Notes: a model not told the origin generated them from the sequence alone. Positions 36,993 through 45,409 are shown, numbered from the stretch's first letter. The stretch is DNA of 64,000 nucleotides from Mycolicibacterium sp. P9-64 (GCF_008329605.1 NZ_NPKO01000013.1:1-64000), one strand, 5' to 3'. Numbers and translations: made by a program.

Positions 36993-38042
36993 GTGACGCT
37001 CGATAACCGCACACCGACCGTCACCACCCGGCAGCCCACCCGGCCCAGCGTCACGTTGATGCGGGGGCTAGCCCGAACTCATGACGTCGTCATCGTCGGG
37101 TCAGGTCCCGCCGGTTACGCCGCGGCGATCTATGCCGCACGGGCGGGACTCGACACCCTGGTCGTCGAGCACCAGCGGTCCGGCGGGGCCCTGATGTCAG
37201 CGGGGCTAGTGGACAATTACCCCGGCTTTTCGTCTCCCGTGCGCGGACCTAGCCTTGCGCGCGCGATGCGCGCGCAAGCACACCGTTTCGGTGCCGAGTT
37301 CCACCGCGGCGAGGTCGACCGGTTCGACCTGGACGATGAGGTCAAGTCGGTCGCCGTCGGCCACGACGTGCGTGCGGCTTTCGGGCTGATCCTTGCGATG
37401 GGCTCCGTCAACCGGCGCCTGAACGTGCCGGGGGAAAATGAGCTGCGAGGCAACGGAGTCAGCGCTAGCGCCAAACGCGACGGTGAGCAGTTCGGCGGGC
37501 GCGAGGTCGCCGTCGTCGGCGGCGGCGAGGCCGCCATCGAGGAGGCCTTGTTTCTCGCGCCGCTGGCCCGCCGGGTGACCGTCATCCACCATCGGCCCCG
37601 ACTGCGGGCATCGACTGCGATGGTTGCCCGGCTGCGCGCTCAGCCCAATGTCGTCGTCCTGGATTCCGCCGAAGTGCTCGCCGTAAAGGGTCGACATCAT
37701 GTCACCGGGTTGCGCGTGCGCAGCGCACACACCGCCGCCGAGCATGACATTGACCTGGCCGCTGTGTTTGTGGCCATCGGTCAGATTCCTCGCACTGATC
37801 TGCTGGCGGGGCTGGTTGACCTAGACGCCGGCGGCTATGTCCTGACCCGCGACGGCAGCGGCACCCATACCCATGTAGATGGGGTTTTCGCTGCCGGTGA
37901 CCTAATCGACCGCCGGTACCGCCAGGCGGTCACCGCAGCCGCCAGCGGCTGCCAAGCCGCAATGGACGCGCAGCGCTGGATCAGCAAATCGCACAGTGTC
38001 ACAACCAATGTCACCAACAGAAAGGGCCAAGCACCGACATGA
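36993..38042 (+). CDS. Thioredoxin reductase-like flavoprotein lacking the redox cysteines
   Basis: This 349-residue protein is collinear with mycobacterial TrxB: VIVGSGPAGYAAAIYAARAGL (FAD), GGALMSAGLVDNYPGF, the NADPH motif VAVVGGGEAAIEEALFLAPLA, and GVFAAGDLIDRRYRQAVTAAASGC. The active-site stretch that in TrxB reads SxCATCDG reads SASAKRDG here, so both redox Cys are replaced (Ser and Arg). It cannot pass electrons through a CxxC dithiol as TrxB does. The next gene, thioredoxin, overlaps by ATGA. It may be a Cys-less reductase for another partner. GTG start chosen; ATG at 37059 is possible. Confidence 0.85.
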   Translation: MTLDNRTPTVTTRQPTRPSVTLMRGLARTHDVVIVGSGPAGYAAAIYAARAGLDTLVVEHQRSGGALMSAGLVDNYPGFSSPVRGPSLARAMRAQAHRFGAEFHRGEVDRFDLDDEVKSVAVGHDVRAAFGLILAMGSVNRRLNVPGENELRGNGVSASAKRDGEQFGGREVAVVGGGEAAIEEALFLAPLARRVTVIHHRPRLRASTAMVARLRAQPNVVVLDSAEVLAVKGRHHVTGLRVRSAHTAAEHDIDLAAVFVAIGQIPRTDLLAGLVDLDAGGYVLTRDGSGTHTHVDGVFAAGDLIDRRYRQAVTAAASGCQAAMDAQRWISKSHSVTTNVTNRKGQAPT

Positions 38043-38368
38043 CTCAGTCCCATTCGATCACGGTCACCGACGCCGCATTTAAGGCGAACGTCCTCGAAAG
38101 CACCATGCCCGTACTGGTCGACTTCTGGGCGCAATGGTGTGGCCCCTGCCGCGCCGTGGCACCACTGCTCGAACAAATCGCCGCCGAAAACGTCGAACGC
38201 CTCACGGTGGCCAAGCTCGACGTTGACGCAAACCCGTTGACCGCTGAGCAGTACCAGGTGGTGTCCATCCCGACCCTGATCCTGTTCAAGGGCGGTCAGC
38301 CGGTCGCGCGTCTTGTGGGCGCGCGCGGAAAATCCGCCCTCCTGAGTGATCTCGAGGGCTTTCTCTAA
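38039..38368 (+). CDS. trx: Thioredoxin
   Basis: This 109-residue protein has PVLVDFWAQWCGPCRAVAPLLEQIA with the active-site Cys34/Cys37, KLDVDANPLTAEQYQVVSIPTLILFKGGQ with the cis-Pro loop, and a C-terminal GARGKSALLSDL helix. It is full length and intact. It reduces protein disulfides in the cytoplasm and recycles methionine sulfoxide reductases such as MsrA and MsrB in this same island. It is coupled by ATGA overlap to the Cys-less reductase-like gene, so its reductant may be the housekeeping TrxB encoded elsewhere. Confidence 0.93.
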   Translation: MTQSHSITVTDAAFKANVLESTMPVLVDFWAQWCGPCRAVAPLLEQIAAENVERLTVAKLDVDANPLTAEQYQVVSIPTLILFKGGQPVARLVGARGKSALLSDLEGFL

Positions 38369-38429
38369 ACCCTGCGCAGAAGCGTTCGCGCCACGCCCGA
38401 AGCCCGCGTTCCGACGCGTTGCCGGCGTG

Positions 38430-38471
38430 TCACCCGGGTGAATGACGCAGTGGGGCGATGACAACTCGCCT
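38430..38471 (+). promoter_or_regulatory. Island element 8
   Basis: TCACCCGGGTGA, 11-base spacer, GGGCGA, TGACAAC, TCGCCT. The downstream leader (CACTGCGCGACATGCTCATT) is nearly identical to that of element 10. Confidence 0.9.
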
Positions 38472-38591
38472 CACTGCGCGACATGCTCATTACCAGAATC
38501 CGCCGCGGCGGTCCGCGAGTGTCCGCATAGGGCGACGAATGGCGCTATGCGGCGAGATCTGAGATCGCGATACAGAATGGAGACCGCACCG

Positions 38592-39038
38592 ATGGGAAGT
38601 TCTGAATTCGATGACGTGGCAGCCCATCTGCTCGAACCCGAAGAAAGCCTGGACTCAGAACAAACTGGTATCGACCTGGACGAAGGCTATTCACCGCCGG
38701 AGAGTCCGCGAGAACTGGGGGCCTGGGGGCTGACCGCCAGTGAAGCGCGTACCCATGAGAGTCTGGCGCGCCGGCTGGCCCGTGAGGTGCCCGACGTGAC
38801 CGACCGGTGGGATGGCGACGGGATCGGTGACGTCGCCGACAGCGATGGTGAGCTTATCGACGATCAGGTCGGCGACAGTCGTGCGGGTCGGCTGGTCGCC
38901 TTCGGCGTTGACCCGACAGATCCCACTACCGATTACCGCGCCCACGATGTGGGCATCGACGGCGGCGCCGCGTCGGCTGAGGAAGCGGCCATGCACGTCA
39001 TTGCCGATGGCGACACCATGGCCTGGGATCGGATTTAA
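38592..39038 (+). CDS. DUF5709 family protein
   Basis: This 148-residue acidic protein reads HLLEPEESLDSEQTGIDLDEGYSPP, ELGAWGLTASEARTHESLARRLAREVPD, then VGDSRAGRLVAFG and GIDGGAASAEEAAMHVI. This is the actinobacterial DUF5709 pattern, often stress-induced in mycobacteria to my recollection. Its function is unknown. The ATG of MGSSEFDD has GGAG nine bases upstream; the same start arrangement recurs at 45179. First gene behind element 8. Confidence 0.8.
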   Translation: MGSSEFDDVAAHLLEPEESLDSEQTGIDLDEGYSPPESPRELGAWGLTASEARTHESLARRLAREVPDVTDRWDGDGIGDVADSDGELIDDQVGDSRAGRLVAFGVDPTDPTTDYRAHDVGIDGGAASAEEAAMHVIADGDTMAWDRI

Positions 39039-39041
39039 TCC

Positions 39042-39485
39042 GTGGCTCAGATACGCCAGATCATAAAAGGCGACACCGCGCAGGCTGTCGAGGCAATGCT
39101 CTTGCTCAGGCCTCGTTGGAGAACCGCCGACGCCGTCATCGACTTCATTGACACCAAGCTTCGGCCGACGGGCTATCGGCTGGTCGGCGTGTTCGAACAT
39201 TCGGCGGGTGTGGCGGAATCAATCATTGGTTTCCGGGAGCTGTGGTCGACTGCGCACGGGCACTACATGTACATCGACGATGTGAGCACACTAGAGACAG
39301 CCCGTGGCAACGGATTTGCCGACGAACTGATTCGGTGGGTAATCGCTGATGCCAAGCGTCGCCAATGCGATGGAGTCCACCTGGATTCGGGCGTTGGAAG
39401 CGATCGGGCAGCGGCGCATCGGCTGTACGTGCGGAACCACATGCGGATCTCAGCTCATCACTTCTCGCTCGAAGTCGACAGCTGA
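39042..39485 (+). CDS. GNAT family N-acetyltransferase
   Basis: This 147-residue protein has YMYIDDVSTLETARGNGFADELIRWVIADA, containing the acetyl-CoA pyrophosphate loop RGNGFA, and SGVGSDRAAAHRLYVRNHMRISAHHF, the typical C-terminal GNAT strand-helix. It transfers an acetyl group to an amine of an unknown acceptor. The GTG start lies three bases after the DUF5709 stop, so translation is probably coupled. Second and last gene of the element-8 unit. Confidence 0.85.
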   Translation: MAQIRQIIKGDTAQAVEAMLLLRPRWRTADAVIDFIDTKLRPTGYRLVGVFEHSAGVAESIIGFRELWSTAHGHYMYIDDVSTLETARGNGFADELIRWVIADAKRRQCDGVHLDSGVGSDRAAAHRLYVRNHMRISAHHFSLEVDS

Positions 39486-39830
39486 CGAATCCGCGTTTTG
39501 GCATCGTTGATGTTCAAGTAGCCAAGGGCGACAACCCATTTCGTTGGGCAGGCTGGCACCCGCACATCGATCCCGCGCCTCGACGCGTCAACCATGCTCG
39601 CACCAGTTAAGCGCGTGCACCGCGACCCCAACACGGCGCGAATCCGCAGCGTCACCATGTGGTGCAGTCGATTCATGAGCCGCTTTGGCGCCGCGCAATT
39701 ACACCGCGCCTGAGGGGATAACTGTTCGATATCGCGACCCGCGAGGTCACGTCACCGCAGACTGAGGACAACAACTGACGTTGCAGCGTACCGGGCACTG
39801 CGATACGGCGATCACGGCCTCGGTCTGTCC

Positions 39831-39872
39831 TCACCCGGGTGATTGACGCTGCGGGGTGAAGACAGCTCACCC
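39831..39872 (+). promoter_or_regulatory. Island element 9
   Basis: TCACCCGGGTGA, 11-base spacer, GGGTGA, AGACAGC, TCACCC. It heads the SDR-msrB-msrA-tal operon. Confidence 0.9.
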
Positions 39873-39995
39873 CGGAACTGGCCAGGCTTGACTTCCGACA
39901 GACCTGCGTGGCGGTGACCGATTGTTTCGGCGCCACAACGCCCAAACGTTCAGCACGGCGTAGCAGGTGAAGAAATCAGGAAAGGGGACTGAGCG

Positions 39996-40772
39996 ATGGG
40001 TTCAGAGTTCGACGGTAAGAAGATCGTTGTCGTCGGCGGCAGTGCCGGCATGGGACGCCAAGTCGCGCTGGACGTCATCGATCGCGGTGGCAGCGCAGTG
40101 ATCATCGGGCGCTCGAAAGATCGTGTCGATGACACCGTGGCCGAGCTGACCAACCGGCGGGGTAAAGCCTGGGGGATCGCTGCCGAGCTGACCGAGCGAT
40201 CCGCGGTTACCGATGTCCAGCGCGCACTATCGGACCACCACGGCGACGCAACGCTGATGGTCAACGCAGCCGGCTTCTTCATCCCAAAACCGTTCCTGGA
40301 CTACGATGCCCAGTTCTACGATTCGTATCTCGACCTGAACTACGCGCTGTTCTTTCTCACCCAGACCGTGGTCGCGGGCATCATCACCAACGGTGCGGGT
40401 GGCTCGATCGTCAACATCGGCTCCATGTGGGCGCATCAGGCCATCGGCGTCACGCCGTCGGCGGGTTACTCCATGCAGAAGGCAGGGTTGCACGCCCTCA
40501 CTCACAATCTGGCCATCGAACTGGCCGACCATCACATCCGCGTCAACGCCGTCGCACCGGCGGTGGTGAAAACACCTCTCTACGAAGGTTTTATTCCGAA
40601 AGAGGAGATCGACGCCACGCTGGCGACCTTCGCGCCACTTCATCCCCTCGGTCGTGTCGGCACCCCGGCCGACGTCGCCAACGCCATCACCTTTCTGCTT
40701 TCCGAACAAGCAAGTTGGATCACCGGCGCGATTCTCAACGTTGACGGCGGCATCATGGCCGGCCGCAACTAG
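39996..40772 (+). CDS. SDR family oxidoreductase
   Basis: This 258-residue classical SDR has VVVGGSAGMGRQVALDVIDRGG (cofactor motif), NAAGFFIPKPF in the NAG position, GSIVNIGSMWAHQ with the catalytic Ser and YSMQKAGLHALTHNLAIELA with the YxxxK, then TGAILNVDGGIMAG. It uses NAD(P)H on an unknown carbonyl substrate. The start is the ATG after GGAAAGGGG. Its paralogue at 26096 is frameshifted. In both places an msrB or msrB-derived gene follows, so SDR-msrB was a duplicated module. Confidence 0.9.
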   Translation: MGSEFDGKKIVVVGGSAGMGRQVALDVIDRGGSAVIIGRSKDRVDDTVAELTNRRGKAWGIAAELTERSAVTDVQRALSDHHGDATLMVNAAGFFIPKPFLDYDAQFYDSYLDLNYALFFLTQTVVAGIITNGAGGSIVNIGSMWAHQAIGVTPSAGYSMQKAGLHALTHNLAIELADHHIRVNAVAPAVVKTPLYEGFIPKEEIDATLATFAPLHPLGRVGTPADVANAITFLLSEQASWITGAILNVDGGIMAGRN

Positions 40773-40825
40773 CCCACTGGCAGACCGGTGGAAAACAAAC
40801 CCCGCACTCAGCACGAGGAGCACCT

Positions 40826-41323
40826 GTGACACACGACTACCACAAGAATCCAGCCGCGATTGGCGCGTTGCGCCCGGAGCAGTACTACGTCACCCAGGAC
40901 GGCGGCACCGAGCGACCCTTCACCGGCGAATACCTCGACAACCACGAGCCGGGCATCTACGTCGACGTGGTGTCTGGTGAGCCGCTGTTCGCCTCTGTCG
41001 ACAAGTTCGACAGCGGTACCGGCTGGCCAAGCTTCACCAAACCGATCGACGGCGACACCATCGTAGAAAATTCCGACCACCGCCACATCATGGTGCGCAC
41101 CGAGGTTCGCTCGCGCCACGGCGACAGCCACCTCGGGCATGTTTTCAACGACGGACCCCGCGACGAGGGGGGCCTACGCTACTGCATCAATTCCGCGGCG
41201 CTGCGATTCATCCACCGCGACAACCTCGAGACCGAGGGTTACGGACATTACCTGAACCTCTTTGAAACCGCGGACAGCTCAGCGCAGCAAGCTGATTCCG
41301 ACCTCACGGGGCCGCAGCGATGA
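40826..41323 (+). CDS. msrB: Peptide-methionine (R)-S-oxide reductase MsrB, zinc-less type
   Basis: This 165-residue protein has SGTGWPSFTKPI, VRTEVRSRHGDSHLGHVF and the catalytic Cys in LRYCINSAALRF. The zinc CxxC pair that many MsrB proteins have is absent: the first site reads GIYVDVVSGEPLF. It reduces methionine R-sulfoxide in proteins with thioredoxin. GTG start with GAGGAG upstream. It overlaps msrA by ATGA. Together they repair methionine damaged by peroxide or hypochlorite. Confidence 0.93.
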   Translation: MTHDYHKNPAAIGALRPEQYYVTQDGGTERPFTGEYLDNHEPGIYVDVVSGEPLFASVDKFDSGTGWPSFTKPIDGDTIVENSDHRHIMVRTEVRSRHGDSHLGHVFNDGPRDEGGLRYCINSAALRFIHRDNLETEGYGHYLNLFETADSSAQQADSDLTGPQR

Positions 41324-41868
41324 CCACCAAGACCGCGATTCTGGCGGGTGGATGCTTCTGGGGCATCCAGGACCTCATCCGCCTGCTGCCCGGTGTGGAA
41401 TCGACCCGAGTCGGCTATACCGGCGGCCAAAACGAGCACCCGACCTACCGCAATCACCCCGGCCACGCCGAGGCGATCGAGATCACCTTCGACCCCACCA
41501 AAACCGATTACCGTGCCCTGCTCGAATTCTTCTTCCAGAGCCACGACCCGACGACAATGAACCGCCAGGGCAACGACGTCGGCACCAGCTACCGCTCGGC
41601 GATCTTCTATCTCGATGACGATCAGAAGCGCATTGCGCGCGACACCATCGCCGATGTCGACGCATCGGGGCGGTGGCCCGCCGCGGTGGTCACCGAGGTG
41701 ACGCCGGCAAGTGACTTCTGGGAAGCGGAACCAGAGCATCAGGACTATCTGCAGCGCTACCCCGGCGGCTACACCTGCCACTACGTGCGCCCAGAATGGA
41801 AACTGCCTTCCCGCAGCGGATCTGGCAGCGGGCAGCGCAACACGGTTGAGTCGAGCCACCATGACTGA
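41320..41868 (+). CDS. msrA: Peptide-methionine (S)-S-oxide reductase MsrA
   Basis: This 182-residue protein has the active site ILAGGCFWGIQD (Cys12), TRVGYTGGQNEHPTY, GHAEAIEITFDP, FQSHDPTTMNRQGNDVGTSYRS and FWEAEPEHQDYL, all canonical. It reduces methionine S-sulfoxide and complements MsrB encoded just upstream with overlapping stop and start. A short C-terminal Ser/Gly tail follows. Downstream a micro-gene and tal overlap in turn, so the four are translated as a chain. Confidence 0.94.
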   Translation: MTTKTAILAGGCFWGIQDLIRLLPGVESTRVGYTGGQNEHPTYRNHPGHAEAIEITFDPTKTDYRALLEFFFQSHDPTTMNRQGNDVGTSYRSAIFYLDDDQKRIARDTIADVDASGRWPAAVVTEVTPASDFWEAEPEHQDYLQRYPGGYTCHYVRPEWKLPSRSGSGSGQRNTVESSHHD

Positions 41869-42019
41869 GCGCCACCCTGCGCGGCGTTACCGCATGTCGG
41901 CGCGCGATCGGCAGATGCTGGCCGGCGCGTACGCGCCGGCCATCGCGTTCGCCACTGTGCTGATCGCGGCGCGAATCTGGAGTACGCGCCGATTCCAGCC
42001 GCGGAAAGCTCCGCGATGA
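41861..42019 (+). CDS. Small single-helix membrane protein, 52 residues
   Basis: The frame MTERHPARRYRMSARDRQML is followed by one hydrophobic helix AGAYAPAIAFATVLIAARIW and a basic tail. It overlaps msrA by eight bases upstream and tal by ATGA downstream, so its place in the coupled chain supports expression. The positive-inside pattern predicts a cytoplasmic Arg-rich N-terminus or a short hairpin topology. No known family. Confidence 0.6.
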   Translation: MTERHPARRYRMSARDRQMLAGAYAPAIAFATVLIAARIWSTRRFQPRKAPR

Positions 42020-43146
42020 CGCAGAACCGCGTTCTAAGCGCGCTGTCAGCGGCGGGGGTGTCGGTCTGGTTGGATGACCTATCCCGTGACCGGCTGACAT
42101 CCGGGAATCTGCAGCAGCTGATCGACACCAGAAGCGTCGTCGGCGTCACCACCAACCCGTCGATCTTTGAGCACGCGATCTCCCACGGTCAGGCCTACAC
42201 GCGGCAGCTCACCCAACTGGCCGAACGCGGCGCCGCCGCCGATTCGGCGACCCGCACCGTCATCACCGATGACGTGCGGGCGGCCTGCGACGTCCTGCGT
42301 CCGCAGTGGGAGGCCTCCCGCGGTGTGGACGGGCGGGTATCGATAGAGGTCGATCCGCGGCTGGCCCACGACACCGAGGCGACGGTAAGCCAGGCCGCCG
42401 AGCTGTGGAAGATCATCGACCGGCCGAACCTGTTCATCAAGATTCCCGCCACGACGGCCGGGATGCCGGCCATCACCGCCACGGTGGCCGCAGGCATTTC
42501 AGTCAACGTGACACTCATCTTCTCCGTCGAGCGTCACCGCCAGGTGATGGATGCTTATCTGGCCGGGCTGGAAGCCGCGCAAGACGCCGGGCGGGACCTC
42601 ACCGGAATCCATTCGGTGGCCTCGCTGTTCGTCTCCCGGGTCGATACCGAAATCGATCGGCGTCTGGAAGCGATCGGCACCGATGGCGCCAAGGCGCTGC
42701 GCGGGCAGGCGGCAATCGCCAATGCTCGCCTGGCCTATGCGGCTTATCAGGACGTGTTCGAAGACGGGGCACGATATGCCGCACTCAGCTACGCCGGCGG
42801 CCACGTCCAGCGGCCGCTGTGGGCGTCCACCGGGGTGAAGAACCCCGCTTATCCCGACACCATGTACATCACTGAGCTGATCGCACCGCACACCGTGAGC
42901 ACCATCCCGGAACGCACCATTGAGGCCCTCGCTGACCACGGCGTCATCGTCGGCGACTCCATCACCGGCACGGCCACCCAGGCCCAAACGCTGCTCGACG
43001 ACGTCAGCGCGGTCGGCGTCGATCTCGCCGATGTCTTCGCAGTACTCGAAAACGACGGCGTCGCCAAGTTCGCAGCCTCCTGGCGCCAACTGCTCGACGC
43101 CTACCCCGCACCAGCGGAGACAACAGCCGGAAGCAGTGAACCTTGA
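42016..43146 (+). CDS. tal: Transaldolase
   Basis: This 376-residue protein is typical of the longer actinobacterial type. It has SVWLDDLSRDRL, GVTTNPSIFEHAI, the Schiff-base lysine region NLFIKIPATTAGMPAI, VNVTLIFSVERHRQVMDAY, ASLFVSRVDTEIDR and ALADHGVIVGDSITGTATQAQ near the C-terminus. It interconverts sugar phosphates in the non-oxidative pentose phosphate pathway. Placed with msrA and msrB, it probably supports NADPH supply during oxidant repair. A 40-bp part of its 3' end recurs inside the chimeric gene at 45179. Confidence 0.93.
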   Translation: MTQNRVLSALSAAGVSVWLDDLSRDRLTSGNLQQLIDTRSVVGVTTNPSIFEHAISHGQAYTRQLTQLAERGAAADSATRTVITDDVRAACDVLRPQWEASRGVDGRVSIEVDPRLAHDTEATVSQAAELWKIIDRPNLFIKIPATTAGMPAITATVAAGISVNVTLIFSVERHRQVMDAYLAGLEAAQDAGRDLTGIHSVASLFVSRVDTEIDRRLEAIGTDGAKALRGQAAIANARLAYAAYQDVFEDGARYAALSYAGGHVQRPLWASTGVKNPAYPDTMYITELIAPHTVSTIPERTIEALADHGVIVGDSITGTATQAQTLLDDVSAVGVDLADVFAVLENDGVAKFAASWRQLLDAYPAPAETTAGSSEP

Positions 43147-43194
43147 GCCATTGGGAAGGTGCGGTGTGAACCGCAACCAGAGAGGAGAGAAGAG

Positions 43195-43539
43195 ATGGGC
43201 ATCAATACTTTTCGGGAGGTCGTCGGTATTCTCGACGCAGCAGTCAACGGTCCAGGAACTGCGGTCGGTCCACCGCACCACGCCTTCTGGCGCGATATCA
43301 CTCGCGATGAGTTCGTCGCTACGAAGGTGCTTGGACAACCGATCCTGGTCCTCGGTGACGGAGCGCACTCGAACTTGATCCTGTCTTTGAAAGGCGAGCC
43401 TCCGTTCGGCTCTGGTTTGAATGCCAAGTTCCCCCGCATGCCAATTGGTTTCGACGCAGTACCGGACGACGCCATACGCTCGATTGAGCTGTGGATCAAC
43501 GACGGCTGCCCCGACGGGTCGGACGCCCAAACTGGCTAG
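43195..43539 (+). CDS. Hypothetical protein, 114 residues
   Basis: It reads FREVVGILDAAVNGPGTAVG, AFWRDITRDEFVATKVLGQPILVLGDG, KGEPPFGSGLNAKFPRMPIGFDAVP and IRSIELWINDGCPDG. The end resembles the last helix of cytochrome-c-like modules (RMP.G...P..AI..I..WI..GCP), but no CxxCH heme site is present. AGAGGAGAG precedes the ATG. It lies between tal and the NADH dehydrogenase-like gene, so I infer an association with respiration or redox, without a function. Confidence 0.65.
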   Translation: MGINTFREVVGILDAAVNGPGTAVGPPHHAFWRDITRDEFVATKVLGQPILVLGDGAHSNLILSLKGEPPFGSGLNAKFPRMPIGFDAVPDDAIRSIELWINDGCPDGSDAQTG

Positions 43540-43655
43540 CCGGCCGCCGATTACTAAGCCTGATCCCACCGATGGACCGCCGTCGATGAGTTCGGCGAAG
43601 GTGGTGATCCCGGCATGACGAATTGCGGTCGGCACAGAGTAAAGCGCTCGTCACT

Positions 43656-44966
43656 ATGACTTCCGTGGTGGTCGTCGGCGGCGGGTTCACAGGTTTCGAG
43701 TGCACCCGTCATCTGTTGCGGGAGCTCCGCAAGCACAACGCGTCTGCTGATATCTCGGTCATCTCGCCGGTCGACTACATGCTGTACACACCACTGCTAC
43801 CGGATGTGGCGGGCGGCGTGGTCGACGCCCGTTTCGTCGCGATCCCGCTCGCCAACACGCTGCGCGGCGTACAGCACATTCGCGGCAGGGTGGACAGTGT
43901 CGACTTCGATCGGCGCACACTCGTGTTCATTGACCCCGAAGAGCGCGTGCGGAGCCTGTCGTGGGATCGCCTTGTACTGACGCCGGGGTCGGTGACCCGG
44001 CTGTTCGACGTGCCAGGTCTCGCTGAGTACGCGCGGGGGCTGAAGTCGACGGCTGAGGCGATATATCTGCGCGACCACGTACTGGAACAACTGGAATTGG
44101 CCAACGTTGACGACGACGCCGGCAGAGCGGTGGCGCGGCGAACGATCGTGGTTGTCGGCGCATCGTATTCAGGGACCGAACTGGTTCTGCAGCTGCGAGC
44201 GCTAGCCGATTCAGCCACCAAACACATGAACTACGCACCGGACGACGTCCGGTTCGTGTTGCTGGACCTGGCGGAACAAGTGATGCCCGAAGTGGGGGAG
44301 AAGCTCGGCGCTGCAGCGCAGCGCGTGCTGACGATGCGTCGTATCGACGTCCGGCTGGGCGTCACACTGAAGGAAGTCCACAGTGAACATGTTGTGCTCA
44401 GCGATGATTCGCTGATCCGAACGCGCACCGTGGCATGGGTGACCGGCGTGACCGGTGCTCCTCTGATCGAGGAACTCGGCCTTCCGACCGAGAAGGGTCG
44501 GCTTAGGGTGCATTCCGACCTACAGGTACCCGGCCATCTGCACGTGTTCGCAGCCGGGGACGCCGCGGCCGTGCCCGACGTCACCCGGCCCGGCAAGATC
44601 ACCCCACCGACCGCACAACACGCGACTCGACAGGGAAAGGTATTGGGGCACAACGTCGCCGCCAGCATGGGCTACGGCAAGAAGAAGATCTACAAACACC
44701 GCAACATGGGACTGGTGGTCGACCTCGGCCCTCGCCACGCCGTCGCCAACCCGCTCAACATCCAGTTGTCCGGGTTCCCGGCCAAGGTCGTCACCCGCGC
44801 CTACCACCTTTATGCGATCCCGCGGTTCGTCAACCGCTGGGCAGTGGGGCTGGCCTACCTGACTGATCTCTTCTTCGATCGTTCAGTGGTCTCGATCGGG
44901 CTGTCGTCGGAAGAGGACGCGCGGTTCCACGCCAGCGAGGGCATCCCCATGCCCGGACCGGATTAG
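43656..44966 (+). CDS. Type II NADH dehydrogenase-like FAD oxidoreductase
   Basis: This 436-residue protein has the FAD motif VVVVGGGFTGFECTRHLLREL, DYMLYTPLLPDVAGG, the NADH motif TIVVVGASYSGTELVLQL and LHVFAAGDAAAVPD, then TPPTAQHATRQGKVLGHNVAA. A hydrophobic C-terminus (FVNRWAVGLAYLTDLFF) would bind the membrane. This matches NDH-2 and related quinone reductases, which pass electrons from NADH to the quinone pool without pumping protons. It ends the long operon behind element 9. The ribosome-binding site before the ATG is weak. Confidence 0.88.
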   Translation: MTSVVVVGGGFTGFECTRHLLRELRKHNASADISVISPVDYMLYTPLLPDVAGGVVDARFVAIPLANTLRGVQHIRGRVDSVDFDRRTLVFIDPEERVRSLSWDRLVLTPGSVTRLFDVPGLAEYARGLKSTAEAIYLRDHVLEQLELANVDDDAGRAVARRTIVVVGASYSGTELVLQLRALADSATKHMNYAPDDVRFVLLDLAEQVMPEVGEKLGAAAQRVLTMRRIDVRLGVTLKEVHSEHVVLSDDSLIRTRTVAWVTGVTGAPLIEELGLPTEKGRLRVHSDLQVPGHLHVFAAGDAAAVPDVTRPGKITPPTAQHATRQGKVLGHNVAASMGYGKKKIYKHRNMGLVVDLGPRHAVANPLNIQLSGFPAKVVTRAYHLYAIPRFVNRWAVGLAYLTDLFFDRSVVSIGLSSEEDARFHASEGIPMPGPD

Positions 44967-45024
44967 TGGGTCGCCGTGTACCGGCTCGGCTGAGATGACT
45001 GCGAGCACGCAGTGTGCCGGCTTC

Positions 45025-45066
45025 TCACCCGGGTGAATGATGCGGCCGGGCGAGGACAGCTCGCCT
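45025..45066 (+). promoter_or_regulatory. Island element 10
   Basis: TCACCCGGGTGA, 11-base spacer, GGGCGA, GGACAGC, TCGCCT. It shares its leader with element 8 (CACTGCGCGGCATGCTCATT). It heads a ten-gene unit beginning with the chimeric gene and ctaD. Confidence 0.9.
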
Positions 45067-45178
45067 CACTGCGCGGCATGCTCATTGCCGGGAGCTGACG
45101 CAACGGTCTCCAGCTGTCCGATTGGGGCAGCGGGCTGCGCTGCGTGGCGAGACCGCGATCGGGAAGGGAGACGGCGCG

Positions 45179-45409
45179 ATGGGAATTTCTGGGTTCGATG
45201 GCGTGGCAACGCATTTGTTACAACTGCTGGACACCATCGCCGATCTCGAGCGCGCTCTCAAAGCCCTAGTTGATCACGGCGTCATCGTCGGCGACTCCAT
45301 CACCGGCACGGCCGCCGCCGCCGCCCAAAGGCTGCTCGACGCGTACGCGTACTCCACCTCAATGGGGGCCGTCGAACATGCGCAGGGCAGGGGAGAACCG
45401 GACCGTTGA
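45179..45409 (+). CDS. Chimeric small protein: DUF5709 N-terminus joined to a transaldolase fragment
   Basis: This is a 76-residue frame. Its start, MGISGFDGVATHLL, matches the DUF5709 gene at 38592 (MGSSEFDDVAAHLL), including the ribosome-binding site. From about residue 30, ALVDHGVIVGDSITGTAAAAAQRLLDAY matches the C-terminal part of the transaldolase at 42.9 kb almost base for base. The stop overlaps the ctaD start (TTGA). It looks like a recombination product that is now kept as a leader ORF for ctaD. It may have no function as a protein. Confidence 0.65.
   Translation: MGISGFDGVATHLLQLLDTIADLERALKALVDHGVIVGDSITGTAAAAAQRLLDAYAYSTSMGAVEHAQGRGEPDR

Noticed and set aside
42499..43146. Transaldolase as a fused transaldolase/glucose-6-phosphate isomerase
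   Set aside because: At 376 residues it ends after the transaldolase domain; no isomerase domain follows.
42499..43635. 378-residue minus-strand frame opposite transaldolase
   Set aside because: Shadow of tal and its downstream gene; no domain and no ribosome-binding site.
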